Origin: Thermoactinospora rubra | GTDB lineage: Bacteria; Actinomycetota; Actinomycetes; Streptosporangiales; Streptosporangiaceae | DNA: 64,000 nucleotides | Direction of reading: 5' to 3' | Assembly: GCF_002093975.1 (NCBI RefSeq) | Contig: NZ_KZ084330.1 | Coordinates: 31,828 to 95,827 of the forward strand | Shown here: in pieces, positions 58,932 through 64,000 of the stretch | Layout: each line of letters starts with the position of its first letter | How positions within the stretch are numbered: the stretch's first letter is position 1 | Notes under the pieces: model-generated | The model's input: the letters and a program-made list of their open reading frames with translations, nothing else | The model's database searches: none | Told to the model about the DNA's origin: nothing | Position numbers and translations under genes: made by a program

Positions 58932-59846
58932 GTGATCCTCCATGACGTCTCCGCGTACGGCACGCGGCACTGCGAGACCAGCGCCCTGGGGGTGCTGCTG
59001 CGCCACCAGGGCCTCGACCTGTCCGAGCCCATGCTGTTCGGCCTGGGCTCGGGCCTCGGCTTCGTCTACTGGCAGGGGTTCCTCGGCGGCCGGGTCAAGC
59101 CCCTCCACCTCACCAGGAACCTGGCCGAGCGGCTCGGCCTGGAGCTGACCGTGCGCGAGACCTCCTCCCCGCGCAAGGCCTGGCAGCAGGTCCGCGAGGA
59201 GATCGACGCCGGCCGCCCGGTGGGCCTGCAGCTGGACAGCTTCCACCTGGAGTACTTCACCACCAAGATCCACTTCGGTGGGCACGTCGTCGCCGTGTAC
59301 GGCTACGACGACCGCCGGGCCTACCTGGTCGACACCGACCAGCAGGGCGGCGCGGTCACCACGAGCCTGGAGAGCCTGGCGGCCGCCCGCGCCGAGCGCG
59401 GCCCGATGACGGCGCGGAACCTGTCCTTCACCCTCGCCGCGCCCCGCCCCGTGCGGGTCGAGGACGCGATCGGCCCCGCCATCCGCGCGAACGCCGCCGG
59501 CTTCCTCGCCGCGCCCATCTCCAACCTCGGCCACCGCGGCATCGCCAAGGCGGCGGCGCGCGTCGCCGAGATCACCCCGCAGACCGGCGTCCTCATGGAA
59601 CGCGGCGGCACCGGCGGCGCCCTGTTCAGGAACCTGTACCGGGACTTCCTCGCCGAGTGCCTCACGATCGCCGACGATCCCGCGCTGCGCGCCGGGCACG
59701 CGATGTACGCCGAGATCGCGCCGCTGTGGAGCGAGGCGGCGGCCCACATCGAGCGCGGCGAGCCCGACAGCGCGGCGGCGATCCTGCGGGAGCTGGCCGG
59801 CCGGGAACAGGCCGCCATGGAGACGCTCAGCAAGGTGACCCTGTAG
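58932..59846 (+). CDS. BtrH N-terminal domain / DUF4872 protein
   Basis: A 304-residue protein. The N-terminus (LHDVSAYGTRHCETSALGVLLRHQG) matches the BtrH domain, with a papain-like Cys (His-Cys-Glu-Thr), His in FGGHVVAVYGYDD and Asp in YLVDTDQQGG, which would form a cysteine-protease-like acyltransferase site. The second half (ATAIG..., about 160-300) is helical and fits DUF4872. BtrH in butirosin synthesis transfers an acyl group from a carrier protein. Start GTG 58932. It follows the channel gene by 34 bases and is followed by mtnA after 15. An unlinked acyltransfer or peptide cleavage function is possible. Confidence 0.82.
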   Translation: MILHDVSAYGTRHCETSALGVLLRHQGLDLSEPMLFGLGSGLGFVYWQGFLGGRVKPLHLTRNLAERLGLELTVRETSSPRKAWQQVREEIDAGRPVGLQLDSFHLEYFTTKIHFGGHVVAVYGYDDRRAYLVDTDQQGGAVTTSLESLAAARAERGPMTARNLSFTLAAPRPVRVEDAIGPAIRANAAGFLAAPISNLGHRGIAKAAARVAEITPQTGVLMERGGTGGALFRNLYRDFLAECLTIADDPALRAGHAMYAEIAPLWSEAAAHIERGEPDSAAAILRELAGREQAAMETLSKVTL

Positions 59847-59849
59847 AGG

Positions 59850-59855
59850 TACGGT
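59850..59855 (+). promoter_or_regulatory. Candidate -10 hexamer TACGGT, leaderless mtnA
   Basis: Six bases before GTG 59862, directly after the upstream stop codon. Confidence 0.45.
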
Positions 59856-59861
59856 TCACAG

Positions 59862-60791
59862 GTGAGCCAGCGCACCATCGACTGGGTCGACGGCGCCGTC
59901 GAGCTGATCGACCAGACGCAGCTGCCCGACCGGCTCGTGGTGCTGCGCATTACGACCGTGGACGACCTGATCGACGCCATCCGGCGGCTGGCCGTGCGCG
60001 GAGCGCCCGCGCTGGGAGTGGCGGGCGCGCTCGGCGTGGTGCTGGCCGGCGGCGACGCCGAGGCCGTCGCCCGCCTGCGCGCCGCCCGCCCCACGGCCGT
60101 CAACCTGGCCTGGGGCATCGACCGGGTGCTGGCCCATCCCGGCGACCCGCTGGAGGCCGCGCTCCGCATCCGCGACGAGGACGTCGCCGCCTGCCACGCG
60201 ATGGGAGCGCGCGGCGCCGACCTCATCGAGGGCGACGCCCTGCGGATCATGACGATCTGCAACACCGGCGGCCTGGCCTGCGTCGAGCGCGGCACCGCCC
60301 TGGGCGTCGTCCAGACCCTCCACGAACGCGGCCGCCTGGCCGAGGTCCTGGCCCTGGAGACCCGCCCGCTGCTGCAGGGCGCCCGGCTCACCGCCTGGGA
60401 GCTGGACCGGATGGGCGCGCCGTACCGGCTCGTCGTCGACTCGGCCGGGCCGTACCTGCTGACCACGGGCGTGGACGCGGTCCTCGTCGGGGCCGACCGC
60501 ATCGCCGCCAACGGCGACACGGCCAACAAGATCGGAACCTACGCCCTCGCGCTGGGCGCCCGCCGCGCCGGGGTGCCGTTCGTCGTCGTGGCCCCCGAGT
60601 CCACCATCGACCCCGCCACCCCCTCCGGCGACCACATCGCCATCGAGGACCGCGACGCCGAGGAGGTGCTGACGCTCCGAGGCGTACGGCTCGCGCCGCC
60701 CGGCGCCAAGGCGCTCAACCCCGCCTTCGACGTCACGCCGCACGACCTCATCTCGGCCATCGTCACCGAAAGTCGCGTGATCCGGCCCTAG
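59862..60791 (+). CDS. mtnA: S-methyl-5-thioribose-1-phosphate isomerase
   Basis: A 309-residue enzyme of methionine salvage that converts methylthioribose-1-phosphate to methylthioribulose-1-phosphate. The eIF2B-like fold is intact: VRGAPALGVAGALGVV near the N-terminus, catalytic Cys133 (MTICNTGGLAC), Asp212 (VLVGADRIAANGDTANKIGT) and VVVAPESTID. It is somewhat shorter than the usual 340-350 residues. No other salvage gene is nearby. GTG 59862 is chosen for the -10 hexamer six bases upstream. Confidence 0.92.
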   Translation: MSQRTIDWVDGAVELIDQTQLPDRLVVLRITTVDDLIDAIRRLAVRGAPALGVAGALGVVLAGGDAEAVARLRAARPTAVNLAWGIDRVLAHPGDPLEAALRIRDEDVAACHAMGARGADLIEGDALRIMTICNTGGLACVERGTALGVVQTLHERGRLAEVLALETRPLLQGARLTAWELDRMGAPYRLVVDSAGPYLLTTGVDAVLVGADRIAANGDTANKIGTYALALGARRAGVPFVVVAPESTIDPATPSGDHIAIEDRDAEEVLTLRGVRLAPPGAKALNPAFDVTPHDLISAIVTESRVIRP

Positions 60792-60894
60792 ACGGGTGAT
60801 CCGGTCCCGGGCCGATACCGATTTCGGCGAATTCCCCATGCTCTCCGCACATCCCGGGTTACGCTCGGCTATCACGGCACGAGGGGAGCGCGCC

Positions 60895-62703
60895 ATGGCC
60901 ATCGACCTGGTGTTACGGAGCGAGTGGGGCGCCCGCGCCCCGAGGGGCAGCTACACCCAGCTGGAGTCCACGCGCGGTGTGAAGGTGCACTACACCGGCG
61001 GCCGGGTGGACCCGGCGACCGTCTCCGACCACGCCAAGTGCGTGGCGCTGGTCAGGTCCATCCAGAAGCACCACATGGACGCCAACGGCTGGATAGACAT
61101 CGGCTACTGCGTCGATGAGGAAACGGAGATCCTCACCCAACAGGGGTGGAAGTCCTACAGAGACCTGCGGGTCGGCGACCTGGCGCTGACCCTCAACCAC
61201 GAGCTCGGTGTCTCGCAGTGGCAGCCGGTGCTCGAAGTGTGCGTCTTCCCGCGACAGCAGCGGGAGCTGGTGCTGATGGAGGGCACCTCCCACTCGTCCC
61301 TGACGACACCCGACCACCGCTGGCCGGTGGAGCGCCTGTATCGCAGGATGGGAGGCGATGGGCGCAGAAGCCTCGCCTCGTATGAACGGCTGTGGGTGAC
61401 GACACAGACGATCGGGTATTGGGATCGCATCCCGATCGCTGCGCCGTGCGCGGATCTGCCTTCTGAGCCGAAGTGGTCCGACGCCTTCGTCGAACTGGTG
61501 GCGTGGTTCTGGACCGAGGGACACGTCATGACGCTTCGGGGAGGCAGAAGGTCCACGAGCGTTGCCCTCTATCAGTCGGTTAAGAACTCCACCTACGTCG
61601 CGCGTATTCGCGCCGCGCTCCGGGAGGTTTTCGGGCCGCCCGCGGAGAGCTTCCCGCGCAGAGGAAGGCAGACCGACGGCGTCCCACGTTGGCGTGAATC
61701 CGTCAACCGGCACCTCGTGGAGTTCCATCTCTCCGCGGATGCGGGCAGACGGCTGCTCGAAGCGGCACCAGGCCGAGTGCCGACTCACTCCTTCCTCCTG
61801 TCGCTGACGAAGGCTCAACTGTCTCTCTTCATCGAGACTTCCCTCGCAGCCGACAACGCGGGCGACGGCATCCTCGCCCAGAAGAACAGGGCGGCCGCCG
61901 AGGCGTTCATGTTCGCGGTGCTTGTAAGTGGCAGGGCCGCTTCGTTGCGACCCCGGCCACCGACCAATTCGTGCAAGAGCACTATGTGGCAGGTCACCAT
62001 AAGAAAGAACTCATACTTCTCGCCACGGTCGGCCGCGCAGCGCCAAGCCAATTTCGTGATCAAACCTCTCCGCTACGACGGCGAGATCTGGTGTCCCCGT
62101 ACGGAGAACCAGTCCTGGCTGGCCCGCCGCCGGGGAACGGTCTACTTCACCGGCAACACCTACATCGCGTGCCCGCACCGGATGGTCTTCGAGGGGCGGG
62201 GCCCGCTCCATCTGCCGGCCGCCAATGGGGCGGGGCTCAACGCCGGTCACTACGCCGTGCTGGGCCTGGTGGGCAACTCCGGGCTGGTCCAGCCGCCCGA
62301 CGGCCTGCTCCACGGCGTCCGCGACGCCATCGAGCACCTGCGGCAGCACGGCAACGCCGGCAGCGAGATCAAGGGGCACCGCGACGGCTACCCGACCGAC
62401 TGCCCGGGCGAGCCGCTGTATGCGTGGGTCAGGCGCGGCGCGCCCCGGCCCGGCGGCGGGACGGGCGGAGCGCCGCCGTTCCCCGGGCGGCTGCTGAAGT
62501 ACCCGCCGGTCATGCGCGGTCAGGACGTGCGCACCTGGCAGGCGCAGATGAGCAGGCGCGGCTGGAACATCGCCGTCGACGGCGCCTACGGGCCCGACTC
62601 GCGCGACGTGTGCCGCCGCTTCCAGCGCAACCAGGGCATCGCGGTCGACGGCGTCGTCGGGCCGGTGACGTGGCGGCTGGCCTGGGAGGCTCCGCTACCC
62701 TGA
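60895..62703 (+). CDS. Peptidoglycan amidase (PGRP + PG-binding) interrupted by an intein
   Basis: A 602-residue precursor. Joining residues 1-71 to 422-602 restores a 252-residue N-acetylmuramoyl-L-alanine amidase. The PGRP/amidase_2 domain (LRSEWGARAP, ligand His32 in VHYTGG, GWIDIGY, then after the intein CPHRMVFEGRGP, GHYAVLGLVG, KGHRDGYPTDCPG) is followed by a Pro/Gly linker and a PG_binding_1 domain (YPPVMRGQDVRTWQAQM...FQRNQGIAVDGVVGPVTW). There is no signal peptide, as in endolysin-like enzymes. ATG 60895 has GAGGGGAG six bases upstream. The intein splits the conserved motif right after Tyr71, the counterpart of Tyr46 in T7 lysozyme, so enzyme activity needs splicing. The C-terminal linker and binding domain are normal. 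Confidence 0.9.
   Translation: MAIDLVLRSEWGARAPRGSYTQLESTRGVKVHYTGGRVDPATVSDHAKCVALVRSIQKHHMDANGWIDIGYCVDEETEILTQQGWKSYRDLRVGDLALTLNHELGVSQWQPVLEVCVFPRQQRELVLMEGTSHSSLTTPDHRWPVERLYRRMGGDGRRSLASYERLWVTTQTIGYWDRIPIAAPCADLPSEPKWSDAFVELVAWFWTEGHVMTLRGGRRSTSVALYQSVKNSTYVARIRAALREVFGPPAESFPRRGRQTDGVPRWRESVNRHLVEFHLSADAGRRLLEAAPGRVPTHSFLLSLTKAQLSLFIETSLAADNAGDGILAQKNRAAAEAFMFAVLVSGRAASLRPRPPTNSCKSTMWQVTIRKNSYFSPRSAAQRQANFVIKPLRYDGEIWCPRTENQSWLARRRGTVYFTGNTYIACPHRMVFEGRGPLHLPAANGAGLNAGHYAVLGLVGNSGLVQPPDGLLHGVRDAIEHLRQHGNAGSEIKGHRDGYPTDCPGEPLYAWVRRGAPRPGGGTGGAPPFPGRLLKYPPVMRGQDVRTWQAQMSRRGWNIAVDGAYGPDSRDVCRRFQRNQGIAVDGVVGPVTWRLAWEAPLP
61108..62157 (+). other. Intein with degenerate LAGLIDADG endonuclease region
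   Basis: 350 residues from Cys1 to Asn350, with Thr as the +1 extein residue. Block A is CVDEETEILTQQGWKSYRDL, block B THSSLTTPDHRW-like at 59-72 with Thr67 and His70, block F WCPRTENQSWLARRRG at 328-343, block G VYFTGN at 345-350. The penultimate residue is Gly and not the usual His. The centre (about 125-260) holds two LAGLIDADG-like helices, LVAWFWTEGH (130-139) and LSLFIETSLAADNAGDG (238-254), the second imperfect. Codon use is clearly less GC-rich than in the host gene (codons ATA, AGA, GTT, CTT appear), indicating recent arrival. Confidence 0.9.
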
Positions 62704-62735
62704 GCCCCGAGGCGTTGTCGTGGTCGGCGGGCGCT

Positions 62736-62741
62736 TACTAT
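62736..62741 (+). promoter_or_regulatory. Candidate -10 hexamer TACTAT, leaderless mutase gene
   Basis: Seven bases before ATG 62749. Confidence 0.5.
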
Positions 62742-62748
62742 CCGAGGC

Positions 62749-64000
62749 ATGGAACTGGCGGCGGACTTCCCTGCGACGACACGGGAGGAGTGGCGGGCGC
62801 TCGCGCTCGCCGTCCTGCGCAAATCAGGCGTGGAGACCGACGACCCCGAGGCGTACCTGGCCGCGCCCACCTACGACGGGGTGCCGGTCGCACCGCTCTA
62901 CGACGCCTCCGACCTGCCCGCCCGCCCGGGCCTGCGGCCGGCCCGGCGCGGCTGGGACGTGCGGCAGCGCCACGAGACGGCCGACCCTGAGGCGGTGCTC
63001 GCCGACCTGGAGAACGGCGTCACCTCGCTGTGGCTGGCCGTGCCGCCCGAGGACCTGCCGCGCGTGCTGGCGGAGGTCTACCTCGACCTCGCGCCCGTCG
63101 TGCTCGACGCCGGCGGGCGGGTGGCCGAGGCCGCCGAGACCCTGATCGGGCTGGCCGCCGAGCGGGGCACGCCCCTGTCGGGCAACCTCGGGGCCTGCCT
63201 GGGGACGGCGGGGCGCGAGGTGGTCGTGGAGCTCGCCCGGCGCTGCGTCGCCGACCATCCGGGGCTGCGCGCGGTCGTGGTGGACGCGCTGCCGTACCAC
63301 GACGCGGGCGGCAGCGACGTGCAGGAGCTCGGCTGCTCGCTCGCGCTGGGCGTGGCGCACCTGCGGGCGCTGGTCGAGGGCGGGCTGAGCGTGGCCGAGG
63401 CGCTGGGCCAGCTGGAGTTCCGCTACGCCGCCACCGCCGACCAGTTCGCGACGATCGCCAAGCTCCGGGCGGCCCGCCGCCTGTGGGCGCGCGTCGCGCA
63501 GGTGTGCGGCGGGCCGGGGGAGCAGCTGCAGCACGCGGTGACCTCCTCGGCGATGATGACCAGGCGCGACCCGTGGGTGAACATGCTGCGCACGACGCTG
63601 GCCTGCTTCGCGGCGGGCGTGGGAGGGGCCGACGCGGTGACCGTCCAGCCGTTCGACGCCGCGCTGGGCCTGCCGGACGCCTTCTCGCGGCGCATCGCCC
63701 GCAACACCCACTCGCTGCTGCTGGAGGAGTCCTCGATCGGGCGGGTGGCCGACCCGGCGGGCGGGTCCTGGTACGTCGAGCGCTGCACCCACGACCTGGC
63801 CGTGCGGGCGTGGGAGTGGTTCCAGGAGATCGAGCGCGCCGGAGGGATCGAGGCGCCCCTGGTGGCCGAGCGGATCGCGCGGACGCGGGCGCGCCGCGAC
63901 GACGACGTCGCCCACCGGCGCTTCCCGATCACGGGCGTGAGCGAGTTCCCCCACCTGGAGGAGAAGCCGGTACGGCGGGGGGGGGGGGGGGGGCGGGCCG
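62749..64000 (+). CDS. mutA: Methylmalonyl-CoA mutase small subunit, partial
   Basis: About 409 sensible residues of a protein that should be about 600 long; it runs off the right end. The N-terminus (ELAADFPATTREEWRALALAVLRKSG) and the barrel region (YDGVPVAPLYDASDLPARPG, TSSAMMTRRDPWVNMLRTTLACFAAGVGGADAVTVQPFD, RRIARNTHSLLLEESSIGRVADPAGGSWYVE) are those of MutA, the non-catalytic subunit that pairs with MutB to interconvert succinyl-CoA and methylmalonyl-CoA. The last residues read as poly-Gly because of a long G run, so the sequence after 63976 should not be trusted. Confidence 0.92.
   Translation, partial: MELAADFPATTREEWRALALAVLRKSGVETDDPEAYLAAPTYDGVPVAPLYDASDLPARPGLRPARRGWDVRQRHETADPEAVLADLENGVTSLWLAVPPEDLPRVLAEVYLDLAPVVLDAGGRVAEAAETLIGLAAERGTPLSGNLGACLGTAGREVVVELARRCVADHPGLRAVVVDALPYHDAGGSDVQELGCSLALGVAHLRALVEGGLSVAEALGQLEFRYAATADQFATIAKLRAARRLWARVAQVCGGPGEQLQHAVTSSAMMTRRDPWVNMLRTTLACFAAGVGGADAVTVQPFDAALGLPDAFSRRIARNTHSLLLEESSIGRVADPAGGSWYVERCTHDLAVRAWEWFQEIERAGGIEAPLVAERIARTRARRDDDVAHRRFPITGVSEFPHLEEKPVRRGGGGGRA
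63977..63993. other. 17-base poly-G run at the contig end
   Basis: An uninterrupted run of 17 G (63977-63993) lies inside mutA, seven bases from the end. In a conserved coding region this most likely marks an assembly or sequencing breakdown and not biology. Confidence 0.8.

Noticed and set aside
63977..63993. Poly-glycine tail in MutA
   Set aside because: The family has no such tract here; treated as a sequencing artefact.
1..64000. tRNA, rRNA, insertion sequence or prophage genes
   Set aside because: I looked for cloverleaf-like CCA ends, conserved rRNA blocks, transposase motifs and phage structural genes and saw none. The amidase is endolysin-like but stands alone.

Overview
The window is chromosomal DNA of a very high-GC actinomycete. 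Third codon positions are almost always G or C, GTG starts are common, most intra-operon junctions are 1- or 4-base stop/start overlaps (ATGA, GTGA), and about ten genes have a TANNNT -10 hexamer only 6-8 bases before the start codon, as leaderless actinobacterial mRNAs do. Gene content (CopC/YcnI copper genes, ROK-controlled sugar locus, CGNR zinc finger, RsbW-type ATPase, SWIM/AAA genes, BtrH-like protein) suits a Streptosporangiales or Streptomyces-like genome; the exact genus is inference. I see no rRNA, tRNA, CRISPR array, insertion sequence or prophage. The right end runs into a 17-base G run inside a gene, which looks like a contig end.

Layout. 1-2.9 kb: a short-chain dehydrogenase remnant, then a copper operon (membrane protein, CopC, a second membrane protein of the same family, YcnI), closed by a strong hairpin. 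3.1-5.5 kb: a NarL-type two-component system divergent from a small membrane protein. 5.5-8.2 kb: TetR repressor divergent from an acyl-CoA dehydrogenase/SDR operon, with a palindromic operator between them and a 9-base tandem repeat after the SDR. 8.3-18.5 kb: one long minus-strand glycan-uptake operon (GH36, two ABC permeases, lipoprotein receptor, PhoD phosphatase, GH27, GH20, tyrosine phosphatase) facing a divergent ROK regulator; a secreted GH16 enzyme follows. 20.9-22.5 kb: a broken SDR fused head-to-head to a TetR gene that lacks a plausible start, and a second TetR. 22.4-26.8 kb: an oxidative sugar-acid cluster (zinc dehydrogenase, SMP-30 lactonase, IclR, IlvD/Edd dehydratase). 26.9-28.5 kb: CGNR protein and MFS exporter, again head-to-head without start codons.

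28.5-32.6 kb: a glycosylation cluster (GT2, NAD epimerase with a zinc-ribbon-like insert, GT-C enzyme, TIGR04282 protein). 32.6-35.1 kb: STAS protein, DUF72, CorA. 35.0-38.6 kb: TAXI-type TRAP transporter operon with a DUF1850 gene that appears to start with CTG. 38.6-40.4 kb: a short threonyl-tRNA synthetase preceded by a 16-residue leader peptide with three consecutive Thr codons and a terminator hairpin (a transcription attenuator), then a nucleotidyltransferase. 40.5-43.6 kb: DUF1206 protein, RsbW-like ATPase, GAF-LuxR regulator, PAP2-like protein. 43.6-49.8 kb: NCS1 permease, a three-peptidase operon (C39, S9, M20), small membrane protein. 50-55.3 kb: SWIM protein, a large frameshifted partner and an AAA ATPase. 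55.4-60.8 kb: membrane Ser/Thr kinase and a CASTOR/POLLUX-like channel from back-to-back promoters, BtrH-like protein, MtnA. 60.9-62.7 kb: a peptidoglycan amidase interrupted by a 350-residue intein. 62.7 kb to the end: start of a methylmalonyl-CoA mutase small subunit.

The most striking items are the amidase intein, which sits immediately after the active-site tyrosine, the threonine attenuator on the truncated ThrRS, and the two head-to-head junctions at 21.2 and 27.3 kb where both divergent genes have lost their starts.
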